Shown here piece by piece: positions 17,465 through 26,988 of a stretch of DNA of 64,000 bases (positions are counted from its first letter, which is position 1; every line of letters starts with the position of its first letter). The notes beneath the pieces were generated by a model. That model worked only from the letters and a program-made list of their open reading frames with translations. It was not told where the DNA came from and ran no database searches. The stretch comes from Vampirovibrio chlorellavorus. Its GTDB lineage: Bacteria; Cyanobacteriota; Vampirovibrionia; Vampirovibrionales; Vampirovibrionaceae. The stretch spans positions 91,972-155,971 of the forward strand of contig CAIPMU010000003.1 in the NCBI GenBank assembly GCA_903866275.1. Direction: 5' to 3'. The position numbers and the translations under genes are program-made.

Positions 17465-20407
17465 ATGAATATGGAAGAATTTCGAGCCAACCGGTTTATT
17501 CGTAGTTTTATCCGGGATAAATGGCTGATTGTGGCCTCAACCAGTGTGTTGATGCTGTTTGCTGTGATCTATGTGGCCTTTTTCTACAAGGCCCCCTGGC
17601 AGTCGGAAGCCAAGGTCTGGATCAAAGACACGGCCACCCGCAATTTTGTTTCGCAGGGTCAGGAAGAACCCGGTTATTTAAGCTCTTTGACGGCCTCCAG
17701 CAATCCCTCGATGGTGCAATCGGAAATTTTAACCTCCAAGGAGATGGAAGGCTATCTGGCCGATTATATTCGCCAGACGCAGCCCCGGAAGAATTGGGGG
17801 CCAGTAACGCGGGAGGGCGAACCGGATACGCACGATATTCTCAAGGTGAAAACGGAACCCAACACCGATATTCTGACTGTGAAACTCCGCTGGGAAAATG
17901 CCGAAATGAGCCGGGTTTTGCTCAGTGAAGCGCTGGCGAAGCTGGATCAAACCAACATTGCCATTAACCGGCAAATTTTCACCAAAAAGCGCGAGTACAT
18001 TGATCAGCAACTGCGCGAGATTAATGACAAATTACAGGTGATTCGCAATCGCATTAAAAACTTCCAGTCCGGACATCTGGCCATTGATATGGACACCCAG
18101 ACCGCTGAACTGGTTCGCCTGAGAAGCCAGTTGGTGCAACAGCTGGAATCCGCAATGGCTTCTCGAAGTAATCTGGCGGGCAATGCACGCTCCTTGCAGA
18201 GTCAGTTGGCCATGAATCCTAGAGAGGCTTTAATGGCGGTGGCTTTGGGTTCCGGGAATACCAACCTGGTGAAAATGCGGACGGATTTATCCACATTAAA
18301 ACAGCAATATGCGCACGATAGCGTTAAGGAATCGGAAACCAATCCGCATCTGGTGGCGCTGAAGGATCAAATTACCCTGCTGGAATCGCAAATTCAGGAA
18401 GAATCCCAGCGGACAGCAGGACGACTGACCCGCAAGGCCCCCATGATTTTTGATACCGTTCGGGGGGAATTGGTGCAGGATATGGCTTCCTCGCAAGCGA
18501 AATCCCGGGCGATGGGTGCGGAAGTTTCCAGCTTGACGGCGGCCATTGCCCGAGTGGATCAGGGCTTGCGCGCGATTCCTCAAAATCGGTACACCCTGAA
18601 CGGCCTGCAAGAGGAAGAACGCGCCCTGTCACAGGCTTACGATGAAATGCGCAAGCGTCAAATTGAAACCAGCATTAAAGAGGCGGAAACGCCCAGCAAC
18701 GTGTTTGTGGTTGATCCGCCGGATTTGCCGAGGCGTGCCTCTTTCCCCACCGGGACGCACATGTTGGCACTGTCCATGATACTGGGGCTGGGGGCCAGTC
18801 TGGGGCTTTCTGTCCTCAAAACACTGGCTGAAGACCTCTGCGAGGGGGCCGATGCGGTGGCTGAAGCCACGCATGCCAAATTATTGGGTGTCGTGCCCTG
18901 GGTGAACGATCCGGTTATTCCCCGCAGTCAGGATGAATCCATGTTTGCCCACAACGATGTGGCCTGCAAACATATTATTTCGAATTTGCGATTGGAAGCG
19001 GCCCGACAAGCCGCGCAAGTGGTGGCATTTACCTCCACTTCACTGAATAAGCCAAAATCAGGTGGGGCTTATCATTTGGCGCAATGCATGGCGGCCGTGG
19101 GTCAAACCGTGGTCTTTATTGATGCCGATTGGCGGGTGTCGAACACAGCGGAGCGACCCGCCGACGGAATGGAACTGAGTGATCTGATCCTGGATGCGGA
19201 TTTGAAATTGCGAAACGGTCAACCCGTCTTCCCGGAGGATGTTTTGGCGGGCTTGGTGCGCGATGAACACGGTATTTTTGTATCGATTAATCGCAATCCG
19301 ATGACCAATGCCTTTGATTATTTTTCCAGTAAAGGCTTTCGGCACGTCATTAACGTTTTAAAAGAGCAGTTTGAGTGGGTGTTTGTAAATACCCCCTCTG
19401 CGGCCATTGCGCCTGAGTTTCTGCCCATTGCCAATCTTTGCGATGGCGTGGTGCTGTTTGTGGATAAACGTGCCACTTATGGCACCCTGCGAACCATCGT
19501 CTCCCGAGTGGAGGAGGCTCAGGTTCCGATGCTGGGCACCATTGTGCGTGAAGAAAACGGGCGCATTGAATGGGAGTATGAAACGTACAGCAACTGGCGT
19601 GGGCCGGGCAGTGGAGGCGCTCTGGTGGGGGCGGGCAGTCGTCGTCCCGAGCGGAAGCGGGTTGAGTTCATGGGCGCTAAAATTGACGCCCTGACCATGC
19701 AGGAAACCCTGGATTATGTCTCCGAGCGAATTAAGAACCGCCAGCCCGTTCAGCATGTGGTGGTGAACGTGGCGAAACTGATGACCATGCGCCGCGATCG
19801 CCGACTGCGGGAGATGGTCAACAGCAGCGATCTCATCAACGCTGATGGCGCTGGCGTGGTGCTGGGGGCCCGGTTGCTCGGGGTCAATATCCCTGAGCGC
19901 GTGGCAGGCATTGATTTAATGCACCGTCTGGTGGAGTTGGCCAGTCGCTGTAATTACCGGATTTTCCTGCTGGGGGCTGAGGAAGATGTTGTGCGGGATG
20001 TGGTGGCCGCGTATAAAAATCAGTATCCCCATTTGCAAATTTGCGGCTACCAGAATGGTTTTTTCAAGCCGGAAGAAGAGATCACGGTGGCGCATAAAAT
20101 TCGTCAGGCCCAGCCGGATATTCTCTTTGTGGCAATGAGTACGCCCAAGAAGGAGCGGTTTATCAATCAGTACAAAACATTGATGAATGTGCCGTTTGTG
20201 ATGGGCGTCGGCGGCAGTTTTGACGTCGTGGCCGGGAAAGTGAAGCGGGCCCCTCTGTGGATGCAAAGTGCGGGTATGGAATGGTTCTACCGACTGGCCC
20301 AGGAACCGCGCCGCATGTGGAAACGCTATTTAATGACGAATCTCGAATTTGGGTGGGCTCTGGCCAATCAGGCTGTCAGCATGAGGTTGCGTCCGGCCAA
20401 TGGCTAA
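17465..20407 (+). CDS. Fusion: Wzz co-polymerase + degenerate BY-kinase-like ATPase + WecG/TagA GT26
   Basis: This 980-residue protein has three parts. Residues 1-450 are a Wzz/PCP chain-length determinant with two membrane segments (about 18-42 and 428-452) around a coiled-coil-rich periplasmic part. Residues 455-715 resemble the CpsD/Wzc ATPase, but Walker A reads SLNKPKSGG where GEGKST-like is expected, Walker A' is VVFIDADWR, and the Walker B aspartate is Asn (WVFVNTPSA). There is no Tyr-rich tail. Residues 735-970 are a GT26 WecG/TagA/CpsF transferase (NVAKLMTMRRD, INADGAGVVLGARLLG, VAMSTPKKERF, GVGGSFDVVAGKVKRAP). The ATG at 17465 follows GAGAGGA. The gene overlaps the next by 8 bases. 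Confidence 0.88.
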   Translation: MNMEEFRANRFIRSFIRDKWLIVASTSVLMLFAVIYVAFFYKAPWQSEAKVWIKDTATRNFVSQGQEEPGYLSSLTASSNPSMVQSEILTSKEMEGYLADYIRQTQPRKNWGPVTREGEPDTHDILKVKTEPNTDILTVKLRWENAEMSRVLLSEALAKLDQTNIAINRQIFTKKREYIDQQLREINDKLQVIRNRIKNFQSGHLAIDMDTQTAELVRLRSQLVQQLESAMASRSNLAGNARSLQSQLAMNPREALMAVALGSGNTNLVKMRTDLSTLKQQYAHDSVKESETNPHLVALKDQITLLESQIQEESQRTAGRLTRKAPMIFDTVRGELVQDMASSQAKSRAMGAEVSSLTAAIARVDQGLRAIPQNRYTLNGLQEEERALSQAYDEMRKRQIETSIKEAETPSNVFVVDPPDLPRRASFPTGTHMLALSMILGLGASLGLSVLKTLAEDLCEGADAVAEATHAKLLGVVPWVNDPVIPRSQDESMFAHNDVACKHIISNLRLEAARQAAQVVAFTSTSLNKPKSGGAYHLAQCMAAVGQTVVFIDADWRVSNTAERPADGMELSDLILDADLKLRNGQPVFPEDVLAGLVRDEHGIFVSINRNPMTNAFDYFSSKGFRHVINVLKEQFEWVFVNTPSAAIAPEFLPIANLCDGVVLFVDKRATYGTLRTIVSRVEEAQVPMLGTIVREENGRIEWEYETYSNWRGPGSGGALVGAGSRRPERKRVEFMGAKIDALTMQETLDYVSERIKNRQPVQHVVVNVAKLMTMRRDRRLREMVNSSDLINADGAGVVLGARLLGVNIPERVAGIDLMHRLVELASRCNYRIFLLGAEEDVVRDVVAAYKNQYPHLQICGYQNGFFKPEEEITVAHKIRQAQPDILFVAMSTPKKERFINQYKTLMNVPFVMGVGGSFDVVAGKVKRAPLWMQSAGMEWFYRLAQEPRRMWKRYLMTNLEFGWALANQAVSMRLRPANG

Positions 20408-21821
20408 GCCTGAACGATTGACGAGCGCCTCGTGGGCCGAAGCCTCTCGGCTTAAACTTTGGCAATGGGGGGGGCTGTTTCTGGGCGTGGGAATTCTGTT
20501 GGGCTTGGCCCAATTTGTGATTCCCAGTTACTGGATTATGGCCTTGTTGATCAGTTTGGCGCTGTTGGTCTATTTGTCTTTACGGCCCCATCTGGTCTTT
20601 TATTTGACGATTTTTACCATTCCATTTACTGACCGGGTGCGCGTGCTGCCCATTAGTTTTTCCTTGAACGAATTGGTGTTGTTGTATTGCGTGGTGCTGT
20701 GTCTGGTGCATATGCTACTGCGCAATCAGCGCGTCAATTTTAAAACCGGATTGGAACCCTGGTTAATTCTGCTAACGCTGGTGTATTTTCTGGCCGGTTT
20801 TTTCTCAGCCAGTGACACCGGGCTGTTGGGTTTCTCTAAGGTGTTTGAGGCTTTTATTTTCTATTACGTCACCATTTATTTTCTCAAAACCAAACAGGTG
20901 ACCCGTGCGCAAGTCTTGCGCGTGCTCCTGTGGACTGCCCTGTCTCAGGCTGCGTTGGGGATTTTTCAATCCGTGACCGGCATTGGTTCCGACTTTCAAT
21001 CGAGCCGGGGTTATTTGGGCTATCTCGGGCTGGGGTCGAACATGGTGTGGCATGGCCGGGGTACGACTTGGCATTTCAACACCCTGGGTAATTATTTAGC
21101 GACCAATGTGGCGATGTTTTTGCCGTTGTATTTCTTTTGTTTCAAACAGAAGAAAAAGGCGCTCTGGATGGCCACAATCCTGATGCTGGGCATTGTTACC
21201 ACATATTCCCGCGGCAGTTTGTTGGGTTTATCGGCTGCGGTGATCTTTTTTCTGGCGGTCAGTCAACCCACCGTGAAGCGGTCGCTGGTGTTCGTGCTGA
21301 CCTTCGTGGGCATGGTCATCTGGCCCGCGGTGTCCTTTTTTGGCAATTCACCCTATGCGCAAACAGTCAGTTACGAGGAACGCTTAATTATCTGGCAGGT
21401 GCCGATGGCGGCCATTATGCGCAATACTAAAACCCTGTGGCTGGGCTCGGGGATTAACTCCTATGCCGAGGTGGCCTGGCCTTATATTCCGGCCTGGGTA
21501 CCCCCGGATCAGTTTCGAAACTGGTTTGCGCACAACTTTTATCTGCTCACCGTAGAAGAGATGGGCCTGGTTGGCGCCTTCATACTCTTCAGTTTTTTAA
21601 TGTTTCTCTGTGTGGACGGCTTGCGGAAATTCAGGCAGTGTCATGGCTTTCAGCGCATGTACGGGTTGTCGATCAGCACGGCCATGATTGCGATTTTTTT
21701 TGTAAGTATTTTCGATCACACGTTTGGTTCTCCTCACTTTAAAGTCTTTGTATTCCTGTTATTGGGGTTACTCTATGTCCAACGCGATACCTCTGGTAAA
21801 GCCCGTCAAAGGACGGCTTAA
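20400..21821 (+). CDS. O-antigen ligase / Wzy-type polymerase family membrane protein
   Basis: The 473-residue protein has about eleven hydrophobic segments and, in the last third, a larger external loop (about residues 325-370, with NSYAEVAWPYIPAWVPPDQFRNWFAHNFYL) in which NWFAHNFYL matches the H-N pattern of the O-antigen ligase domain. TYSRGSLLG is another typical block. In a locus with Wza, Wzz and a flippase, a role as repeat-unit polymerase (Wzy) is more likely than as ligase. It starts within the end of the Wzz fusion gene and its end overlaps the flippase gene. Confidence 0.82.
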   Translation: MAKPERLTSASWAEASRLKLWQWGGLFLGVGILLGLAQFVIPSYWIMALLISLALLVYLSLRPHLVFYLTIFTIPFTDRVRVLPISFSLNELVLLYCVVLCLVHMLLRNQRVNFKTGLEPWLILLTLVYFLAGFFSASDTGLLGFSKVFEAFIFYYVTIYFLKTKQVTRAQVLRVLLWTALSQAALGIFQSVTGIGSDFQSSRGYLGYLGLGSNMVWHGRGTTWHFNTLGNYLATNVAMFLPLYFFCFKQKKKALWMATILMLGIVTTYSRGSLLGLSAAVIFFLAVSQPTVKRSLVFVLTFVGMVIWPAVSFFGNSPYAQTVSYEERLIIWQVPMAAIMRNTKTLWLGSGINSYAEVAWPYIPAWVPPDQFRNWFAHNFYLLTVEEMGLVGAFILFSFLMFLCVDGLRKFRQCHGFQRMYGLSISTAMIAIFFVSIFDHTFGSPHFKVFVFLLLGLLYVQRDTSGKARQRTA

Positions 21822-23103
21822 GCTTGCCCCACTGGTTAAAAACCTAAGCATTACATTCAGCGAAAATGTAATGACCAAAGGCTTGAGCTTTTTAACTATC
21901 CTGATGCTGACCCGGACGTTGGGTCCCGGTGATTATGGGAAATATTCCTTTGTCTTTGTGACGGTGGCCATGTGCAGCGCCCTGTTTGACTTTGGCATGG
22001 AAAATACGGCGGTGCGTTTTGCGTCAAAAGATAAGGCATTAATCCAACCCATTTTTGGCTTGTATCTATTGGTGAAACTGGGAACGCTGGCGGGTCTGGT
22101 GCTCTTTTTTACGTTGGCGGGTCCCTGGTGTTTTGAACTCATGCACAAGGGGGAAATGAGTCAGTATTTACCCTACATTATTACGGGCCTTATTGGTGAA
22201 TCTCTCTTTTTTGTGAATGATACCTATTTACAAGCCCGTCAGCGGTTTCAATTTCGGGCCGCTTTGAATATTGCCCGAGCCAGCGTGGTTTTGGTCTATG
22301 TGGCGGCTTTGCTGGGGGGGCATGGGTTGTCATTGAACACGGTGTTTTTCATCTATCTGATTCCGCTGCTTTTTTCGGTGCTGTTTTTGGGAAAGTACGC
22401 GGGCTTTGTGCGCTCATTCCTCAGTAACGCCCTGAAGCCTCCTTTTTTACAAGAGTTAGGGCGTTACGAACGTTGGATGTTTGTTTACTCAACGGCTTAC
22501 AATTTGCTGGGGCGTATGGATTTTTTCATGCTGGGTTTTTGGGTGCAGTTTCAGCAGTTGGGGATATTTAACGCAGCCTATCAACTGTGTTCCATTGTGT
22601 CGTTTTTGCCCATGTGTTTGGGGAAAGTCTTATTGCCTGCCCTGTCTGAATTATCAGAATCTGCGGTGTTTGAGAAGACGAAAAAACTCATTCGCGTGAC
22701 CGGGTTCATTTGTCTGGCGGCGACCCTGTTGATTCCCATGACGGCTTGGGTGGTTCCTGTGTTGCTGGGTAGTGAGTATGTTTCTGCCATTCCAATATTG
22801 CAAATTTTGTTGCTGGCGTTCATTTTGGGCTTGCTGAGCATGCCCTATGAGCAGTCGCTTTATTCGCTGGGACGCCCCAAGGTGTTGAGTGTGGGGCGTT
22901 ATCTCCAGTTGTTTCTGATTGTGGGCTTGAATCTGATTTTATTGCCCAATCTGTCGATGAGGCATCGCGTCTTTGCCGTTGCGTGGACGGGGCTTGCGGG
23001 TCGTTTGTTATACCTGTTTTATGCAAGGTATTTTTATTTGGCTTATGAAAAAAGTGTCATTCGGCAACTGAAAACGCCTCGGCTGATGGAGCATGTCGGA
23101 TGA
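21775..23103 (+). CDS. Flippase of the Wzx/MATE-like polysaccharide transport family
   Basis: This 442-residue protein has about twelve to fourteen hydrophobic segments and the N-terminal Wzx pattern TKGLSFLTILMLTRTLGPGDYGKYSF. It is expected to move the undecaprenyl-linked repeat unit across the inner membrane. The ATG at 21775 lies within the preceding gene (47-base overlap) after TTGGGGTT. An in-frame upstream start at 21724 would add a non-conserved tail. The last codons overlap the next start (ATGA). Confidence 0.88.
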   Translation: MSNAIPLVKPVKGRLKLAPLVKNLSITFSENVMTKGLSFLTILMLTRTLGPGDYGKYSFVFVTVAMCSALFDFGMENTAVRFASKDKALIQPIFGLYLLVKLGTLAGLVLFFTLAGPWCFELMHKGEMSQYLPYIITGLIGESLFFVNDTYLQARQRFQFRAALNIARASVVLVYVAALLGGHGLSLNTVFFIYLIPLLFSVLFLGKYAGFVRSFLSNALKPPFLQELGRYERWMFVYSTAYNLLGRMDFFMLGFWVQFQQLGIFNAAYQLCSIVSFLPMCLGKVLLPALSELSESAVFEKTKKLIRVTGFICLAATLLIPMTAWVVPVLLGSEYVSAIPILQILLLAFILGLLSMPYEQSLYSLGRPKVLSVGRYLQLFLIVGLNLILLPNLSMRHRVFAVAWTGLAGRLLYLFYARYFYLAYEKSVIRQLKTPRLMEHVG

Positions 23104-24299
23104 GCCCTGACGTTTTGCGCGTAATGCATTTGATTTCCTCCCTGCAGGTGGGCGGTTCAGAGAAGCTGTTGGTCGATTTTCTGGCGGCTTGCCGGGATGA
23201 TGATCGGGTTAATTTCACCGTGGTGGTGATGAATCAGGCGGTGCACCCCGACATGCGGGAACGATTGGAGCGCCTGGGGGTGAATGTCTATTATCTGGAT
23301 CGCCCGGAAGGGCATCAGCACCCCCAGTATGCGTGGCAGTTGTTTCAGATTATTCATCGTCATCGGGTGCAGGTCATCCACGCCCATAATACGGGGAGTA
23401 AATGGTGGGCTATGCTTTGTAAATTGTTCCTGCCTTCCCTGAAGCTGGTGTTTACGATCCACGAAACCCAGACCTTTCCTCGACTCTCCGGGTTACAGCG
23501 CTGGTTACATCGTCACTGGATTGATATGCATATTGCCATTTCCAAAACCGTGGCAGGCTTATGTCAGCAACAAGCCATCTGGAATTTCCGGCAGATTTAT
23601 AATGGGATTTCGTTGCAAGCCATGCGTCATCCGGATCGGGTGAGTCTGAAGGCGCGGTGTCACATCACCCCTTTTGCCGAGCGTTCGCTGCAGCTTTTGC
23701 ATGTGGGGCGGATGGATTATTCGGTCAAGGGGCAGGATATTCTGGTGCGGGCGGTGTATTGTTGTCGGCAGATGGGGCTCAACGTTCGATGCACGTTGAT
23801 GGGGGGTGTTTATCCTTACAATCAAAAACATTTTGACGAATTGAAGGCGTTGGTTAAAGCGCTCAACCTGGACGACCATATTGAGTTTCATCTGAACCAG
23901 ATGGATGTGGCTGCCCAGATGGCGCAGGCCGATGTGTTCGTGTTGCCCTCGCGTGCTGAAGGGCTGGGCTTGGTGGTGCTGGAGGCGATGGCCGCAGGCT
24001 TGCCGGCCATTGCCAGTGATACGGAAGGTCCGCGTGAACTGGTGCAGCACGGCGTCACTGGCTTATTGTTTGAAAATGGAGAGCCAGAACAATTGGCCGC
24101 ACAAATTCGGGTGATTTATGAACATCCCGAACGGGCGGATGAGATGCGGAATGCCGCCAGTCGTTGGGTTTTGCCGTTTGATATAGCCCAGATGAAGCAG
24201 GAGTATTACACATTATATGAGTTCCTGATTGTTTCGCCTGCGTTGGCGGAAATCAAGCAGATAAACGTGGGGAGATTAACCAATGAAGCCCGTGTTTGA
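23100..24299 (+). CDS. Glycosyltransferase family 4
   Basis: The 399-residue GT-B-fold enzyme has the N-terminal glycine loop LQVGGSEKLL, IHAHNTGS in the first domain and, in the second, LHVGRMDYSVKGQD and the E-x7-E motif EGLGLVVLEAMAAGLP followed by DTEGPRELVQHGVTGLLF. Such enzymes are retaining glycosyltransferases acting on lipid-linked intermediates at the cytoplasmic face. Donor and linkage cannot be told. The start overlaps the flippase stop (ATGA), and the end overlaps the first CapK-like gene by 17 bases. Confidence 0.88.
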   Translation: MSPDVLRVMHLISSLQVGGSEKLLVDFLAACRDDDRVNFTVVVMNQAVHPDMRERLERLGVNVYYLDRPEGHQHPQYAWQLFQIIHRHRVQVIHAHNTGSKWWAMLCKLFLPSLKLVFTIHETQTFPRLSGLQRWLHRHWIDMHIAISKTVAGLCQQQAIWNFRQIYNGISLQAMRHPDRVSLKARCHITPFAERSLQLLHVGRMDYSVKGQDILVRAVYCCRQMGLNVRCTLMGGVYPYNQKHFDELKALVKALNLDDHIEFHLNQMDVAAQMAQADVFVLPSRAEGLGLVVLEAMAAGLPAIASDTEGPRELVQHGVTGLLFENGEPEQLAAQIRVIYEHPERADEMRNAASRWVLPFDIAQMKQEYYTLYEFLIVSPALAEIKQINVGRLTNEARV

Positions 24300-25623
24300 G
24301 CTGAAATGTTGGGTCAAAAAATTATATCGTCAGGGGGGGAAGTTTCGCGCTTATCTGGATGAGTTGGAGCATACCGAAACAATGGCGCTTTATGAATTGC
24401 AGCGCCTCCAGAATCGACGCTTGCGGCGCATGGTGGATCATTGTGTTGCCAATGTTCCCTATTACCGGGATTTATTCCATGCCCTGAAACTCAGGCCCGA
24501 GGACATTCAGACCCCCGATGACTTGCAACAATTGCCGCTTCTGGATAAGCAGACCGTCAATCAGAACTTTGAGCGGCTGATCGCCCGAAATCATCAGAAC
24601 TGGTTGTGTCAGATCGCGAAAACCAGTGGCACCACGGGGAGTCCCGCTAAATTTATTCGGGATTTCAATGCCATCAATTTTGAGAATGCCGCCATTTGGC
24701 GCCAATGGCGTAAAGGCGGTGATTTTGGAAAAAAACGTGTCACGTTGCGAGGCGGTATTATTGCGCCGGTTGCACAGACCGAACCGCCTTTCTGGCGCCA
24801 TAATCCGGCCAACCGTGAGTTGCAGATGTCCAGCTTTCATTTGTCTATGAAAAATAGTCGCGCCTACGTGGATGAGATCTTGCGATTTCAGCCGAAGGTG
24901 CTTTACTGTTTGCCGTCTTTGGGTGCGTTGCTGGGACGGTTTTTTCGGCATCATGGGGTGTCTTATCAGTTCGATCGCATTTTCACCTCCTCAGAATCCT
25001 TAGAGCCAGATACTCTGGCATTTTTGGAAGAGACCTTTCAAACCCGCGTGGTGGACTGGTATGGTCAGACCGAGCGTGTTGCAGCCATTGGTCAATGTCA
25101 TCTGGGCCGCTATCATATTCAGGAAGATTACGCCATTGTGGAGTTGTGGCCCAGTAACGATGCGGATACTTACGAATTGGTGGGCACGCACCTGCATAAT
25201 TTCGTGATGCCCTTGTTGCGTTACCGAACGCATGATTTTGTGACGGTAGATCTATCCAGTTGTGCTTGTGGCTCAGTGTTTCGACCCGTCCGGGAAATAG
25301 TGGGCCGAAGCGGAAAAACGCCCATTATTACGCCGGAAGGCTGCCATATTACGATTACGGCTCATATCACTTGCGGTATCAATAACTTGCTCGAGACGCA
25401 ATTTCAGCAGGAAAAGCCGGGTGAAGTCATTCTGAATGTCGTGACCAATGGCCAGTTTAGCGAATGGGATAAAGCGCAGCTGATACAAAATACGTTGCAA
25501 TATACATCGCCCTTGATGAGAGTAGAAGTAAGAAAGGTCGATGAAATCCCACGGGGTCCCAATGGCAAGTTTATCAGCATTGTGAACTCCGCGGGCATGG
25601 AAAGGCAGGGTAGTGTCGTATGA
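24283..25623 (+). CDS. CapK/PaaK-like adenylate-forming protein, copy 1
   Basis: This 446-residue member of the phenylacetate-CoA ligase-like (CapK) branch of the ANL superfamily has the P-loop-like motif TSGTTGSPAKF, DWYGQTERVAA (the acyl-adenylate motif) and a C-terminal PRGPNGKFI with the A10-type lysine. CapK-type proteins occur in capsule loci and are thought to activate a carboxylate for attachment to sugars; the substrate is not known. GGGGAGA precedes the ATG at 24283. The next gene is a clear paralogue of the same length, joined by an ATGA overlap. Confidence 0.85.
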   Translation: MKPVFELKCWVKKLYRQGGKFRAYLDELEHTETMALYELQRLQNRRLRRMVDHCVANVPYYRDLFHALKLRPEDIQTPDDLQQLPLLDKQTVNQNFERLIARNHQNWLCQIAKTSGTTGSPAKFIRDFNAINFENAAIWRQWRKGGDFGKKRVTLRGGIIAPVAQTEPPFWRHNPANRELQMSSFHLSMKNSRAYVDEILRFQPKVLYCLPSLGALLGRFFRHHGVSYQFDRIFTSSESLEPDTLAFLEETFQTRVVDWYGQTERVAAIGQCHLGRYHIQEDYAIVELWPSNDADTYELVGTHLHNFVMPLLRYRTHDFVTVDLSSCACGSVFRPVREIVGRSGKTPIITPEGCHITITAHITCGINNLLETQFQQEKPGEVILNVVTNGQFSEWDKAQLIQNTLQYTSPLMRVEVRKVDEIPRGPNGKFISIVNSAGMERQGSVV

Positions 25624-26960
25624 AGAATTTATTTGGACTGCAATGCTGGTTAAAAAAATTCTACCGTCGCGGCGTGCGCTTTCAGCAATATGCCCGTTTG
25701 TTGTCCACGACGTATGGTTATTCTGCCCAGGAACTCAAGGTTTATCAGAATAGCCGCCTCACCAAAATGATTCGTCATTGTTATGACAATGTACCTTATT
25801 ATCGTGAAATGTTTCATTCATTGGGTTTAAAGCCCCAGGGAATTCAGACGGCTGAGGATTTAAAACTGCTGCCGCTTCTGGATAAGCGAACGGTTCAGGC
25901 TGATCTTGAAAAATTTATTTCAAAAAAACACTACAATGTTTTGTGTAGTGAAGGCAAAACCAGTGGCAGCACCGGAATGCCAGGTAAGTTTATTCGGGAC
26001 TTTGATTCGATTAACTTTGAACATGCCTGTGTGTGGCGCTACTGGCAAAATGCGGGGGATCACGGACGTCGGCGCATCTCATTGCGGGGGGATATTATTG
26101 TGCCTTCCTCGCAAGGAGAGCCGCCATTCTGGCGTTATAATCCAGCCAATCAGGAGCTGCAAATGTCGAGCTATCATTTATCGCGACAAAATAGCATTCA
26201 TTACATACAGAAAATTCTGGAATTTCAGCCCGAGGTCTTGTTTGCAGGTCCGTCCATGGCCTATGTACTGGCTAAATTCTTTAGCTTGCATCGAGTGTCC
26301 TATCAGTTGAAGGCGGTGTTTACTTCGTCTGAATCTCTGGATCCGGAAGTGCGACACTTCATCGAAGATGTTTTTCAATGCAGAATTTTTGACTGGTATG
26401 GTCAGGCGGAACGGGTGGCGGCCATTGGTCAATGCTCGGCAGGCCGCTATCATATTCAGGAAGATTACGCCATTGTTGAGCTGATGCCCGGCCCTGATGC
26501 GGGTAGCTTTGAGCTGGTAGGAACCCAGCTGCATAACTATGCAATGCCGTTGCTGCGGTATCGAACACAGGATTCGGTTTATCTGGAATCGGCTGAGCAG
26601 GCTGAAATGTCGTGCGTTTGTGGCTGTTCGTTCCGCTCCGTGGATCGGATTCTTGGACGATCCTACGGGTATTTGCTCACGCCCGAGGGCTATCACATCG
26701 CCATTACAGCCCATATACCGATTGGGGTAGATAACGTGATTGAGGCGCAATTTTATCAGGAGCGTCCCGGTGAAGTGATCCTGAAGGTCTTGGGCAACGG
26801 GCAATTTTGCGCCCTGGATCGGGAACGGCTCATCCAGAATACCCGCAAGCACACGTCTCCCCGCATGAATGTGATTGTGGAAGAGGTGGACGAAATTCCA
26901 CGGGGACCGAATGGGAAATTTATTAATATTATTAACAAGGTGCCAACGGCCCTCAATTAA
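25620..26960 (+). CDS. CapK/PaaK-like adenylate-forming protein, copy 2
   Basis: This protein is a paralogue of copy 1, also 446 residues and collinear with it along its whole length. Motifs are TSGSTGMPGKF, DWYGQAERVAA and PRGPNGKFI. In the region before the C-terminal domain the Cys pattern SCVCGCSF (copy 1: SCACGSVF) may bind a metal. The two copies clearly arose by tandem duplication and have diverged; both keep the catalytic blocks, so they may activate different acids or act as a heterodimer (inference). The ATG at 25620 overlaps the previous stop. Confidence 0.85.
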   Translation: MKNLFGLQCWLKKFYRRGVRFQQYARLLSTTYGYSAQELKVYQNSRLTKMIRHCYDNVPYYREMFHSLGLKPQGIQTAEDLKLLPLLDKRTVQADLEKFISKKHYNVLCSEGKTSGSTGMPGKFIRDFDSINFEHACVWRYWQNAGDHGRRRISLRGDIIVPSSQGEPPFWRYNPANQELQMSSYHLSRQNSIHYIQKILEFQPEVLFAGPSMAYVLAKFFSLHRVSYQLKAVFTSSESLDPEVRHFIEDVFQCRIFDWYGQAERVAAIGQCSAGRYHIQEDYAIVELMPGPDAGSFELVGTQLHNYAMPLLRYRTQDSVYLESAEQAEMSCVCGCSFRSVDRILGRSYGYLLTPEGYHIAITAHIPIGVDNVIEAQFYQERPGEVILKVLGNGQFCALDRERLIQNTRKHTSPRMNVIVEEVDEIPRGPNGKFINIINKVPTALN

Positions 26961-26988
26961 GTAGGGTTTGTTGGGAAGGGAGACTGCC

